DNA of 64,000 bases. Origin: Paenibacillus sp. FSL R5-0517 (GTDB lineage: Bacteria > Bacillota > Bacilli > Paenibacillales > Paenibacillaceae). Location: assembly GCF_037974355.1 (NCBI RefSeq), contig NZ_CP150235.1:3224001-3288000 (forward strand), given 5' to 3'. Each line of letters starts with the position of its first letter. The first letter of the stretch is position 1. Positions 10,322 through 18,483 of this stretch are shown piece after piece. A program made the translations under genes and the position numbers. The notes under the pieces were generated by a model that ran no database searches, was not told the DNA's origin, and was given only the letters and a program-made list of their open reading frames with translations.

Positions 10322-10377
10322 TTATTTTACATGACCTTTATACTGCGAATCAATGCTTCAACTCCTGAGGAATTGAA

Positions 10378-10386
10378 TGGTATAAT
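10378..10386 (+). promoter_or_regulatory. Extended -10 promoter of the rightward TetR gene
   Basis: TGGTATAAT is a perfect extended -10 element 31 bases before the ATG at 10417. Confidence 0.5.
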
Positions 10387-10416
10387 CAATAGAAAAACTT
10401 GGGGCGATAACGAGAT

Positions 10417-11310
10417 ATGAGTAGTCGTAGACAAAGTTTATTGGAAACAGCACTTGCACTATTTTTAGAGCATAGCTATGCAAATACAACAATCCAGATG
10501 ATCTTGGATCAATCGGGTGTATCCAAAGGCACATTCTACAAATTCTTCAATTCTAAAGAAGATTGTTTATATTCAATTATTGATCAGCGCATGCAAGAGG
10601 ATGTGTTCATTCGCAAAGAACTTGAACAAAATCACTATACATCGGATTACGACTTGCTCGTAGATCAGATTGCGATTCCTATGTCTGTACCTAATAAAGA
10701 GCGAGTATGGGAATTATATTGGACGGGGTTTTATTCCGGAGAGATTAATTCAGCCAAACTGGCTACAGTTCACCTCAAATGGCTGTCTACACGCTTGATT
10801 CAGGTGTACGGGAATGACATTAGCTTATATGCCCACGAAGGGGCAATATTGTGCTACGGCATATTACATCAGATTGCCAACACCTCAAGAAGTCTAAATA
10901 CGCAAAAACCAGTATGGAGCGAAGTTGTTCCAAAAGTGTTAACCTACATTGAAGTGATCCTAAGAACGATGCACCAGAGAAATGAACATATTTTCGATTT
11001 TCAGTCACTCTATTTCCTGAATGCCGATGAGCGCAACCATGATATGGGTCTGGACATCGATGATATATTAAAAGATTTTGATGAGTTCAACAAACACGTT
11101 CAAAAATCCAAGGAATCGGAATCCTTGAAGCAACTTTCGAAGGGACTTTTAGGGCTTTTACAAGATAAAGAGGATATAAATATTCCTGTGATCGAAGTGG
11201 TGCTTCAAGCGTTTCACAAAGAGTATAAATCCAGTGCATTTCAATCCGAAGCCAATAGAGTGACCGAAGCCTGTTGGTGGTATTTGGAACTGGTGAAACA
11301 ACGTTATTAA
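10417..11310 (+). CDS. TetR/AcrR transcriptional regulator, long form
   Basis: 297 residues, longer than the usual 190-220. N-terminal TetR helix-turn-helix: [30 protein letters not shown] at about residues 24-53. The C-terminus extends by about 90 residues ([20 protein letters not shown] onward), charged and probably helical; its role is not recognised. It is divergent from the TetR-MMPL operon and is followed at once by a terminator. Its target may be the decayed cytochrome P450 locus just downstream or the divergent exporter; neither is shown. Confidence 0.88.
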   Translation: MSSRRQSLLETALALFLEHSYANTTIQMILDQSGVSKGTFYKFFNSKEDCLYSIIDQRMQEDVFIRKELEQNHYTSDYDLLVDQIAIPMSVPNKERVWELYWTGFYSGEINSAKLATVHLKWLSTRLIQVYGNDISLYAHEGAILCYGILHQIANTSRSLNTQKPVWSEVVPKVLTYIEVILRTMHQRNEHIFDFQSLYFLNADERNHDMGLDIDDILKDFDEFNKHVQKSKESESLKQLSKGLLGLLQDKEDINIPVIEVVLQAFHKEYKSSAFQSEANRVTEACWWYLELVKQRY

Positions 11311-11315
11311 TATGG

Positions 11316-11344
11316 GGGTTGGCTAATGGCCGACCTCTTTTTTT
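11316..11344 (+). terminator. Terminator after long TetR gene
   Basis: GGTTGGC pairs with GCCGACC around TAATG, followed by TCTTTTTTT. It begins 6 bases after the stop codon. Confidence 0.8.
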
Positions 11345-11354
11345 ATGCTTTTTC

Positions 11355-11504
11355 CGCTTGAATGAGGATGAATTAATATCCATGATCACATTATTAATAT
11401 TTGCTGGACATGAGACAACTTCCAATCTGATTACAACCGGCTCTTATCTTCTCCTGACACATTCCGAACAACTGGAACAACTTAAACAAGATCTGAATCA
11501 ATGA
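11355..11504 (+). pseudogene. Cytochrome P450 fragment (I-helix region only)
   Basis: About 49 codons in one frame encode [22 protein letters not shown] and [21 protein letters not shown]. This is the P450 oxygen-binding I-helix (A-G-x-E-T-T) and the start of the J helix. The haem-binding Cys loop, ExxR motif and everything N-terminal are absent; a stop follows at 11502. The fragment starts right after a strong terminator, has no start codon or ribosome site of its own, and cannot make an enzyme. It is the remnant of a P450 gene of about 400 codons removed by deletion. Confidence 0.8.
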
Positions 11505-11564
11505 GAAATGATTATAAGCAATGATATATTTGAGAACATCATTTATATATTGGAGGTAAACAAT

Positions 11565-11852
11565 ATGAATAAAGATGAACTTTTTATGCATAAAGCCATT
11601 GGGATTGCTCTGCACACTTTTTGTGACCCTACGCATCATGCAGAAATTGGTCTTATCCGAAAATATTGTTCCGAACATCATGTATTTGACCTCAGCGAGT
11701 ACACTCTGTATACAAGTTGTGAACCGTGTGTAATGTGTTCCGGTGCGATGGTTTGGTCGAATCTGAGGAGGCCGGACAAAAAAAAATTTGATAATTGCTT
11801 GATTTTTTTTTCAACGTCTGATAGTGTAAGACCTGTGATTTTGGGAAGTTGA
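11565..11852 (+). pseudogene. Broken cytidine/deoxycytidylate deaminase family gene (guanine deaminase-like)
   Basis: ATG 11565 has a good GGAGGT site. The frame starts MNKDELFMHKAIGIAL, then jumps directly to DPTHHAEI, the zinc-ligand HAE motif, and continues to TSCEPCVMCSGAMVWSNLRR, the PCxxC zinc motif. In intact relatives about 30 residues (the GPFGAVIV strand region) lie between the first helix and HAE, so there is an internal in-frame loss. After LRR the sequence no longer resembles the family, with a lysine run encoded by poly-A and a T-rich stretch suggesting a frameshift. Zinc ligands survive but the fold is probably not viable. It lies next to a P450 remnant in a decaying patch. Confidence 0.72.
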
Positions 11853-12073
11853 TTTATCAATATGAATTAGAGCTTTCCAGCAGATAATTTTTGACCACTT
11901 CACCAAGAAGTTAAGGCCATACGGACAGCCGGGTCAAACGCCGATTGGCAACTTACGTTGCTTTATTGATTGAGTTCAAAGCTCAAATTTTATAAGTTGG
12001 TTACTTTACAACCAGTGCAATTGCACATCAACTTGTGAAACGGTCAATAAGAGTGGTAAAGGCGAATTATTTG
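11853..12073. other. Intergenic stretch without recognisable gene
   Basis: No frame here gives a recognisable protein. It contains a perfect 12-bp palindrome GTGCAATTGCAC (12015-12026) nested inside AAGTTG (11994-11999) and CAACTT (12029-12034), a possible small folded RNA or protein-binding site. The upstream part may be the eroded end of the deaminase gene. Confidence 0.4.
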
Positions 12074-12081
12074 CTATATAG
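12074..12081 (+). promoter_or_regulatory. Possible extended -10 for the polyamine operon leader
   Basis: The sequence TTTGCTATATAG contains a TGN-TATATA element resembling an extended -10. It would start RNA a few bases before the fold at 12098. No convincing -35 is seen. Confidence 0.35.
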
Positions 12082-12097
12082 ACTCTGATCCAATATT

Positions 12098-12184
12098 GAT
12101 ATACATGAAGGAGCTTTCCGCCAAAGGAGTTCTTGTGAACTTTTTTGGTCATGGAGACTTCACGTCTTTTTTATGATGTATATC
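12098..12184 (+). ncRNA. Candidate structured leader RNA upstream of the carboxynorspermidine operon
   Basis: GATATACAT (12098-12106) pairs perfectly with ATGTATATC (12176-12184), closing a domain that holds two further hairpins. One is a 12-bp stem, CCAAAGGAGTTC (12121-12132) with GAACTTTTTTGG (12137-12148), two G-U pairs and a TTGT loop. The other is a weaker hairpin at about 12150-12175 (AGAC/GTCT core with CAT/ATG at the base). A purine-rich strand GAAGGAGCTTTCCG lies unpaired in the junction. A strong terminator follows 4 bases later, still upstream of the operon. No known riboswitch consensus was recognised. Structure is read by eye; function is inferred. Confidence 0.4.
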
Positions 12185-12187
12185 GAT

Positions 12188-12238
12188 AAGCAAGTGTGAT
12201 GATGCGCGATTGCGGGCATTTTTCACCTTGCTTTTTTT
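12188..12238 (+). terminator. Terminator/attenuator before the polyamine operon
   Basis: AAGCAAG (12188-12194) plus GTG pairs with CAC plus CTTGCTT (12227-12233), with an inner ATGC/GCAT helix, and runs into seven T's. It lies 79 bases before the start codon at 12317. Either it ends transcription from the left or it serves as an attenuator controlled by the leader fold. Confidence 0.75.
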
Positions 12239-12316
12239 GTTGTCTTGTTGTTGTCATCGTATCAAACCAAATTAAACCAATTAAAAAAAATACATATTGG
12301 GATAGGAGAATGTAAA

Positions 12317-13555
12317 ATGGGAAAAGCACTAATCATCGGCGCCGGCGGCGTTGCTTCCGTGGCAGTACACAAATGCGTTCAAAACAGCGAAGTTTTTGAG
12401 GAAATCTGCATCGCGAGTCGTACAAAATCCAAATGTGATGAACTCAAAGCCAAGCTGGACGGCGGAAAAACTAAAATTACGACAGCACAAGTAGATGCTG
12501 ATAATGTTGACGAACTGATCGCTCTGATCAATGAAGTTAAACCGGATATCGTTATGAACCTGGCTTTGCCGTATCAAGATCTGACCATCATGGATGCTTG
12601 CCTTGCAACGAAAACAAATTACATGGACACAGCAAATTATGAGCCACATGATACAGCGAAGTTCGAATACAGTTGGCAATGGGATTACAAAGAGCGTTTT
12701 GAACAAGCAGGAATCACTGCTTTGCTCGGTAGTGGATTTGACCCAGGCGTGACAGGCGTATTCTCCGCTTATGCCCTGAAGCACTACTTTGACGAGATTG
12801 AGTACATCGACATCTTGGACTGCAATGGTGGCGATCACGGTTATCCGTTCGCAACCAACTTCAACCCTGAGATTAACATTCGTGAAGTTTCTGCGAACGG
12901 AAGATACTGGGAAAATGGTGAATGGATCGAAACGAAACCGATGGAAATCAAACGTGTCTACGACTTCAAAGAAGTTGGCGAGAAAGACATGTACCTGTTG
13001 TACCATGAGGAACTGGAATCTTTGGCGAAAAACATGCCAGGTCTGAAACGCATTCGTTTCTTCATGACATTTGGTCAAAGTTACCTGACTCACTTGAAAG
13101 CACTTGAAAATGTGGGCATGACTTCAATCGAGCCTATTGAATATGAAGGCAAACAAATTATTCCACTGCAATTCCTGAAAGCAGTACTGCCTGATCCAGC
13201 ATCCCTTGGACCACGCACTGTAGGTAAAACAAACATCGGTTGTATTTTCAAAGGTAAAAAAGATGGTCAAGACAAAACATACTATGTTTACAATATCTGT
13301 GATCACCAAGAGTGCTACAAAGAAGTGGGTTCCCAAGCAATCTCTTACACAACAGGCGTTCCAGCTATGATTGGTGCGGCCATGGTCATGACAGGCAAAT
13401 GGAACAAACCAGGCGTATACAATGTAGAAGAATTCAACCCGGATCCATTCATGGAAGAGTTGAACAAATGGGGTCTCCCATGGGTAGAAGACTTCAACCC
13501 GGTACTCGTTGATGAGCTGCCAGAAGAAGTTAAAGAATCGGAGCTTGTTCGTTAA
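12317..13555 (+). CDS. Carboxynorspermidine synthase/dehydrogenase (saccharopine dehydrogenase family)
   Basis: 412 residues. ATG 12317 is chosen for AGGAGA 7 bases upstream and because the dinucleotide-binding motif GKALIIGAGGVASVAV then starts directly at the N-terminus. The motif GFDPGVTGVFSAYA at about residue 139 is typical of the saccharopine-dehydrogenase-like enzymes that condense aspartate semialdehyde with a diamine to carboxynorspermidine or carboxyspermidine using NADPH. The next gene, one base after the stop, is the matching decarboxylase, which fixes the pathway: the alternative bacterial route to (nor)spermidine without S-adenosylmethionine. Whether putrescine or diaminopropane is used cannot be read from sequence. 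Confidence 0.9.
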   Translation: MGKALIIGAGGVASVAVHKCVQNSEVFEEICIASRTKSKCDELKAKLDGGKTKITTAQVDADNVDELIALINEVKPDIVMNLALPYQDLTIMDACLATKTNYMDTANYEPHDTAKFEYSWQWDYKERFEQAGITALLGSGFDPGVTGVFSAYALKHYFDEIEYIDILDCNGGDHGYPFATNFNPEINIREVSANGRYWENGEWIETKPMEIKRVYDFKEVGEKDMYLLYHEELESLAKNMPGLKRIRFFMTFGQSYLTHLKALENVGMTSIEPIEYEGKQIIPLQFLKAVLPDPASLGPRTVGKTNIGCIFKGKKDGQDKTYYVYNICDHQECYKEVGSQAISYTTGVPAMIGAAMVMTGKWNKPGVYNVEEFNPDPFMEELNKWGLPWVEDFNPVLVDELPEEVKESELVR

Positions 13556-13556
13556 A

Positions 13557-14684
13557 ATGCGGTTCGAGCAATTACCGACACCATGTTTTGTTGTTGACGA
13601 GGCGCTTATCGAGAGAAACCTGAAAATCCTGAACGGTGTTATGCAGCGTACAGGTGCCAAAATCGTGCTCGCTCAAAAAGCATTCTCCATGACTGCGATG
13701 TATCCGCTGATTGGAGAATACCTGAGCGGTGCTACGGCGAGCGGTCTGTATGAAGCACGTCTGGGTCACGAGGAAATGGGCAAAGAGAATCATGTCTTTG
13801 CTCCGGCATACCGCGCAGAAGAGATCGACGAGATTATCTCCATCTGCGACCACATTATTTTCAACTCATTTTCACAGCTTGCAAAATTCAAGGATAAGGC
13901 GCTTCAGGCTGGCCGTAAGGTCGGCTTGCGCGTCAATCCTGAATGCTCTACCCAAGAAGGGCACGAGATCTATGATCCGTGTTCTCCGGGTTCACGTTTT
14001 GGCGCGAAACAAGAGGATTTCCAAGCAGATCTGTTGGAAGGTGTCTCCGGACTGCACTTCCACACACTGTGTCAGCAAAATTCTGACGATCTGGAGACTA
14101 CGTTGAACGCGGTTGTCGAGAAGTTCGGACAATGGTTGCCGCAAATGGAATGGATCAACTTCGGTGGTGGACACCATATCACGCGTGAAGATTATGATAT
14201 TCCAAGGTTGGAAGCTTGCATCAAGCGTATGCAGAATGATTATGGCCTGGAAGTATATCTGGAGCCGGGAGAAGCTGTTGCGCTGAACGCGGGTTATCTG
14301 GTGACTTCAGTGCTGGACTTCCATAAAAATGGCATGGACATCGCCATTCTGGATACTTCAGCTACATGCCATATGCCGGATGTGCTGGAAATGCCATATC
14401 GCCCGCCGCTGATCGGTTCGGGAGAAGTGGGCGAGAAAGCTCATCTGTATCGCCTAGGTGGACAAACCTGTCTGTCTGGGGACGTGATTGGGGATTATTC
14501 ATTCGATCAGCCTTTACAAGAAGGTGACCGTCTGGTATTCGAGGACATGGCGATTTACTCTATGGTGAAAACCAACACGTTCAACGGCATGCCGCTTCCA
14601 GCGATTGCAGTCAAAAGAAAAGACGGCGATTGCGAAGTTGTTCGCGAATTCGGATATCAGGATTTCAAAATAAGGCTGGCATAA
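13557..14684 (+). CDS. nspC: Carboxynorspermidine decarboxylase
   Basis: 375 residues, PLP enzyme of the alanine-racemase-like fold (type III). ATG 13557 follows the stop of the previous gene by one base, so translation is probably coupled. PLP Lys41 lies in VLAQKAFSM; the glycine-rich phosphate site WINFGGGHHIT, the EPGEAVALNAGYL motif and the C-terminal active-site Cys in TCHMPDVLEMPYRPP are all present. It decarboxylates carboxynorspermidine or carboxyspermidine to the free triamine, acting after the dehydrogenase. Both genes are intact. Confidence 0.93.
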   Translation: MRFEQLPTPCFVVDEALIERNLKILNGVMQRTGAKIVLAQKAFSMTAMYPLIGEYLSGATASGLYEARLGHEEMGKENHVFAPAYRAEEIDEIISICDHIIFNSFSQLAKFKDKALQAGRKVGLRVNPECSTQEGHEIYDPCSPGSRFGAKQEDFQADLLEGVSGLHFHTLCQQNSDDLETTLNAVVEKFGQWLPQMEWINFGGGHHITREDYDIPRLEACIKRMQNDYGLEVYLEPGEAVALNAGYLVTSVLDFHKNGMDIAILDTSATCHMPDVLEMPYRPPLIGSGEVGEKAHLYRLGGQTCLSGDVIGDYSFDQPLQEGDRLVFEDMAIYSMVKTNTFNGMPLPAIAVKRKDGDCEVVREFGYQDFKIRLA

Positions 14685-14731
14685 ACGTTCATTATATAGA
14701 AGGTATTAATACAGAATTGTTTATAAAAAAG

Positions 14732-14760
14732 AAGGGAGCCTGGAGACAGGTTCCCTTTTT
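14732..14760 (+). terminator. Terminator after nspC
   Basis: AAGGGAGCCTG pairs with CAGGTTCCCTT around GAGA, followed by TTT. One G-T pair interrupts an 11-bp stem. Confidence 0.8.
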
Positions 14761-14877
14761 AACGTCCAATGATGTTTTAATGACTAGATGCAATGATGTT
14801 TATCATCGATGTCTATCAGTAAGGTTAGGTGATGTCTAAATGGAATCAGGCGACTCGGTTTAAACATCAGCTTCGGG

Positions 14878-15651
14878 TTAATTTTGTGGTTTTGAGGCTG
14901 CTCTTGCGGCGTAAGGAAAGATCGGTTCTCTTAGCTCAAAGTCATAGGTCATGCCATCCACAATGCCGACTACACTCTCACTGTCATACAGCTCCAATAG
15001 AAAACCAGCCATTTGTTCCGCCGTATGGAATTTAGGAACTCTGCCCTCATATTCAAACTCGTCTACATTAAAGGAATGTTTCGCAAATTCCGTCTCGGTT
15101 GCAGCCGGAGCGAGCACTTTGGCTTGCATTGCTGCATTCTTGCCTTTCAACTCCTGCGCAAGCCCTTCTGTAAAGGCACTTACATAGAACTTGGTTGCAC
15201 AGTAAGTTACTGCATCGGCTACAATGGTATATCCTCCACCAGAGGAAATATTAATGATCTGTGTGCCATCGACATCTGCATAATCACGTACATACAGGGA
15301 AGAAAGAATCGTAAGAGCTTCTATATTTAGATGAAGCATCTGCTCAATTTTGGGCAGGTGTTGTTCGCCAACAGAAGCAAAATTCCCGAATCCGGCGTTG
15401 TTGATCCACGTCTCAATGGAATAAGCCTGAAGACTTTCATAGAATTCATGTACATTAGCGGCAATGGACAGATCAACTGTACGAATGACAACATCCAGAT
15501 CAGGATTGATTTCAGCCACTTTTCCTTTTAACTTGTCCAATTCATCGGTTCTGCGTGCTGCCAGGATCATATTTTTGCCACGAGCTGCAAAAGCTAAAGC
15601 CGCTTCATATCCAATACCTGAACTGGCACCGGTAATCACTGTGTATTTCAT
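14878..15651 (-). CDS. Short-chain dehydrogenase/reductase
   Basis: 257 residues. Start at 15651 is chosen because AGGAGG lies 8 bases upstream and the Rossmann motif TGASSGIG then begins at residue 6. Catalytic Ser is in ISSGGGYT, and Tyr/Lys in YCATK; NAG appears as NNAGFG. This is a classical NAD(P)-dependent SDR of the YqjQ/DltE type. Substrate unknown. It is divergent from a MerR regulator and its promoter has the distorted 19-bp spacer that MerR proteins act on, so it is the likely regulatory target. Confidence 0.92.
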   Translation of the reverse strand: MKYTVITGASSGIGYEAALAFAARGKNMILAARRTDELDKLKGKVAEINPDLDVVIRTVDLSIAANVHEFYESLQAYSIETWINNAGFGNFASVGEQHLPKIEQMLHLNIEALTILSSLYVRDYADVDGTQIINISSGGGYTIVADAVTYCATKFYVSAFTEGLAQELKGKNAAMQAKVLAPAATETEFAKHSFNVDEFEYEGRVPKFHTAEQMAGFLLELYDSESVVGIVDGMTYDFELREPIFPYAARAASKPQN

Positions 15652-15705
15652 GGGAATTCCTCCTGGATCTGATTTCATTTTTTATTGTGATGTGAGCACG
15701 AGTTG

Positions 15706-15736
15706 ATTATACTGATTAGAGCTTACTCTAAGTCAA
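15706..15736 (-). promoter_or_regulatory. MerR-type promoter with 19-bp spacer and palindromic operator
   Basis: Read leftward: -35 TTGACT (15736-15731) and -10 TATAAT (15711-15706) are separated by exactly 19 bp. Within the spacer lies the inverted repeat TAGAG-N4-CTCTA (15717-15730), close to the CTTAGAGT/ACTCTAAG operators of the AdhR/NmlR branch of MerR regulators. It drives the SDR gene. Confidence 0.8.
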
Positions 15737-15762
15737 GCTCGAATATAGAGGGGAGGTTAACC

Positions 15763-16119
15763 ATGCATACCATTGGTGAAGTGGCCGAGTTACTCCATAT
15801 CAGTGCACATACGTTGCGTTATTATGAGAAAGAACAGATTGTAACACCTCTCCGAGATGCGAGTGGAGACAGGCGATACAACGAGTCCCACCTGAAATGG
15901 CTTCAATTTGTGATCAAATTAAAAGAGACTCAGATGCCTATTGCTACCATTAAGAAGTATGCATCCTTATTCCAGGAAGGGGAGCATACAGCGGGAGATC
16001 GGCTAAAGTTGCTGGAGGATCATAAAGAGTCGATTCAAAAACAGATGCATATCCTTAACACAGCCGATGAGATGCTTGAGCATAAAATCTCGTCGTACCG
16101 CACGTTCATCGGGCAATGA
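15763..16119 (+). CDS. MerR family transcriptional regulator
   Basis: 118 residues. ATG 15763 has GGGAGGT upstream. N-terminal winged helix-turn-helix: TIGEVAELLHISAHTLRYYEKEQIVTP, then the wing GDRRYNESHLKWL, then a dimerisation coiled coil ending near HKISSYRTF. It resembles AdhR/YraB-type regulators, which act on aldehyde- or stress-responsive dehydrogenases, but the protein has no cysteine, so the thiol-based sensing proposed for that branch cannot operate here. It is divergent from the SDR gene and shares its operator region. Confidence 0.92.
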   Translation: MHTIGEVAELLHISAHTLRYYEKEQIVTPLRDASGDRRYNESHLKWLQFVIKLKETQMPIATIKKYASLFQEGEHTAGDRLKLLEDHKESIQKQMHILNTADEMLEHKISSYRTFIGQ

Positions 16120-16209
16120 TGTAACACACACAATGCCGATCTATTTGCCAAAACAGTGATTTTTATTATAGACTGTTTTTTATCGGTTGTTCATCAAGGA
16201 GGAAATGGA

Positions 16210-17082
16210 ATGCATCAAAACAGAAAACAAAAGTCAAACAAGTTAAAGATCCTCTCCAAAGTATTATTGATTATCATTGGGGGATTTATAACGGCTTATG
16301 GCCTGGAAGCCATATTGATCCCGAATAATGTCTCAGATGGTGGTGTCACAGGTCTGAGTATCGTAGGATCACAGCTGTTTGGATTACCGCTGGGGATGCT
16401 CATCGGGATTATTAATATTCCGTTTGTATGGCTCGGGTACAAGCAGATTGGTAAAAGCTTCGCGTTATATTCAATCATCGGTATTGCTTCACTGGCGATC
16501 AGCACCAGTCTGATGCACCATGTACCAACGATCATCGAAGGGGATACCTTGCTCGTTACGGTGGTCGGCGGGATTATCATCGGTTTCGGTATGGGTCTTG
16601 CATTACGTAATGGCGGGGCATTGGATGGCATAGATATGCTGGCTGTACTTCTTTCGCGTAAAGTCCCTTTTGGAACCAGTGATCTCATTCTGTTTCTCAA
16701 CATGTTTGTCTTTATTGTCGTTTCTACCGTGTTCGGTCTGCAAGGAGCGATTTTGTCAGGACTTGCGTATTTTATTGCTTCCAAAGTAATACATATTGTT
16801 GAAGAGGGATTAAGCGGCTCCAAAACGTTTAAAATTATTACCACTCAACCTGAGATCATGGTTGAAACCATCCGTGACCGTCTAGGTCGTGGTGCAACGT
16901 ACACCGAGGCGTATGGTGGATACTCCAATGAACAATTCAAGGAAATTACTTGTGTCATTAACCGGATGGAAGAGAGCAAAATTAAAGATATCATTCATGA
17001 AATTGACCCATCTGCTTTTGTAGTTGTATACGATGTAGCTGAAGTAAGAGGTGGCAATTTCAAAAAGAAAGATATTCACTAA
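16210..17082 (+). CDS. YitT family membrane protein
   Basis: 290 residues. ATG 16210 follows AAGGAGGAAATGGA. An N-terminal integral membrane half (about six helices, starting VLLIIIGGFITAYGLEAILIPNNVSDGGVTG, the family signature) is joined to a C-terminal soluble DUF2179 domain (TTQPEIMVETIRDRLGRGATYTEAYGGYS ...). This matches YitT/YqfU proteins of Firmicutes, whose transport role is not settled. It is a single gene ending at a strong terminator. Confidence 0.92.
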   Translation: MHQNRKQKSNKLKILSKVLLIIIGGFITAYGLEAILIPNNVSDGGVTGLSIVGSQLFGLPLGMLIGIINIPFVWLGYKQIGKSFALYSIIGIASLAISTSLMHHVPTIIEGDTLLVTVVGGIIIGFGMGLALRNGGALDGIDMLAVLLSRKVPFGTSDLILFLNMFVFIVVSTVFGLQGAILSGLAYFIASKVIHIVEEGLSGSKTFKIITTQPEIMVETIRDRLGRGATYTEAYGGYSNEQFKEITCVINRMEESKIKDIIHEIDPSAFVVVYDVAEVRGGNFKKKDIH

Positions 17083-17097
17083 CAACGTAATCACTAT

Positions 17098-17138
17098 AAA
17101 AAAACGCGCCAGAGATGATCTCTTGGCGCGTTTTTTTG
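17098..17138. terminator. Bidirectional terminator between YitT and cyclase genes
   Basis: AAAAAACGCGCC, AGAGA-TGA-TCTCT and GGCGCGTTTTTTT form a long GC-rich stem with one bulged T. A- and T-runs serve both convergent genes. Confidence 0.9.
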
Positions 17139-17181
17139 GTATACACTACATATTGTTTATGAATACTTCGGGCTGCTCCAG

Positions 17182-17856
17182 CTAACATTTTTCAGTGAAA
17201 ATGGTACTGAAACTGCTGTCAACCCCTTCAACAAACAAAGGCACAGCATAAACAACACCGATATCTGATAAATCCTGGTTTAAATTCATATCTTCAATGA
17301 CTAGAATGAATTTGCCATCCACACGATCTTTTCCCAGGATCTTCTGATGAAAAGCGATAGCTTCATCCTCATGAAGTGAAGATCCCGCAGAGATCATATC
17401 CATGCCGATTGCTCGTAGTGAATCAAACACCATGAGGTAACTGGCAGCTGATGCGGCAAACCCAGGGTTATGATCACTATAACGAACAGGGTCTGAGGAA
17501 CGAAGCTTCCCAAAACCTGTACGTATGAGCAGCAAATCAGAGCCTGCAATCAGGTGCTCATAGGGCTCCAGGTCGGCTTTGGTAATCAATTCGTCATCAC
17601 TTTTGGGAATGTCGAGGATCGTAGGATGAGAGAAAATAAAATCGTCTAATGGAAGCTCACTCAGTTTTTTGCCTTTGGGATTAAAGTGCCAAGGCCCATC
17701 AATATGAGTGCCGCTATGGTTGAGGGATGTGATGATAAATTGGTTATACGGGTCCCCTTGAGCTATGCTTGATTGCTGCTGGATCTCAACTGGGGGATTA
17801 TCTTTATATACGGGAGTATTTACGCTAAGCGGATAGGATAAGAGCAGACGTTTCAT
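17182..17856 (-). CDS. Metal-dependent cyclase family hydrolase (kynurenine formamidase-like)
   Basis: 224 residues. The start at 17856 has AGAGGAGAG 8 bases upstream. The metal-binding signature H-x-G-T-H-x-D-x-P-x-H-F is seen in LNHSGTHIDGPWHF (His47, His51, Asp53, His57), and a second family element is LLLIRTGFGK. Members hydrolyse N-formylkynurenine, isatin or related amides, or cyclise polyketides. No tryptophan-degradation genes adjoin, so the substrate is unknown. Single gene. Confidence 0.9.
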   Translation of the reverse strand: MKRLLLSYPLSVNTPVYKDNPPVEIQQQSSIAQGDPYNQFIITSLNHSGTHIDGPWHFNPKGKKLSELPLDDFIFSHPTILDIPKSDDELITKADLEPYEHLIAGSDLLLIRTGFGKLRSSDPVRYSDHNPGFAASAASYLMVFDSLRAIGMDMISAGSSLHEDEAIAFHQKILGKDRVDGKFILVIEDMNLNQDLSDIGVVYAVPLFVEGVDSSFSTIFTEKC

Positions 17857-18075
17857 TAGTTGTTCTCTCCTCTGTAATCGATGTGCACAGTTCTGAACAA
17901 GCACCCTCTCCATAGTGAAACGGCTAAACATGCTCTTTCACTTATTGATTGCTAATGGAAGCTTGAGCTCATTTTATGTAAGGATTCTGAACCTCATGCA
18001 TAACTACAGTTCACTTATGGAAAACTTCTGTAGTGCGAACAAATAATATGGTTTCATTAATGGGAGGTTAGTATA

Positions 18076-18270
18076 ATGACAAATCAGGACCCGCAAGAGC
18101 TTCTGAAGCAAAAACACGAGCTGGATGAGCAAAAAAAGCAATTCACTCATTTTTCCCGAAATATCTCAGGTCATGGTGAGGTTGAAGCTGGCCAAGAGTT
18201 CAGTGTTGACCGTGTACCAGATGATCAAAACCGTATGAAATCGGTTGAAAACAGACGCGGCGAGGTCTAA
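18076..18270 (+). CDS. Small hydrophilic protein, unknown function
   Basis: 64 residues with a strong site (GGGAGG) 8 bases before the ATG. It is very charged, with an N-terminal probable helix (DPQELLKQKHELDEQKKQ) and a C-terminus rich in Glu, Arg, Asp and Asn; no membrane segment, no Cys. Not recognised as a known family. It has its own leader and a hairpin downstream, so it looks like a real single gene rather than a chance frame. Confidence 0.7.
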   Translation: MTNQDPQELLKQKHELDEQKKQFTHFSRNISGHGEVEAGQEFSVDRVPDDQNRMKSVENRRGEV

Positions 18271-18282
18271 AAGTTCAAAATT

Positions 18283-18308
18283 AAGCTGATCCTTTAGGGG
18301 ATCGGCTT
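18283..18308. terminator. Hairpin after small protein gene
   Basis: AAGCTGATCC pairs with GGATCGGCTT (10 bp, one G-U). It lacks a clear T-run on the + strand, so termination is likely weak. Confidence 0.45.
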
Positions 18309-18483
18309 ATTCATGCGAAGCTTTGTAACACAGAGGACTGTGTATGGTAGTTGCACAAAAGAGAGGATATAGAAGGTGGTCAATCGTTGTAAAAGGTCGT
18401 ATATTATTACTATGTGGATTGTGGAGTGAACATGGACCACATCGCAAAATGATAAACGATTTTACATAGAAGGATGGGAAAAA

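Noticed and set aside
12098..12184. Assignment of the leader to a known riboswitch class (lysine, SAM, guanidine, THF, preQ1 and others considered)
   Set aside because: None of the conserved cores of these classes was recognised; kept only as an unassigned candidate.
12329..13093. Leftward 254-codon frame inside the carboxynorspermidine dehydrogenase gene
   Set aside because: Antisense to a well-supported gene, unrecognisable protein.
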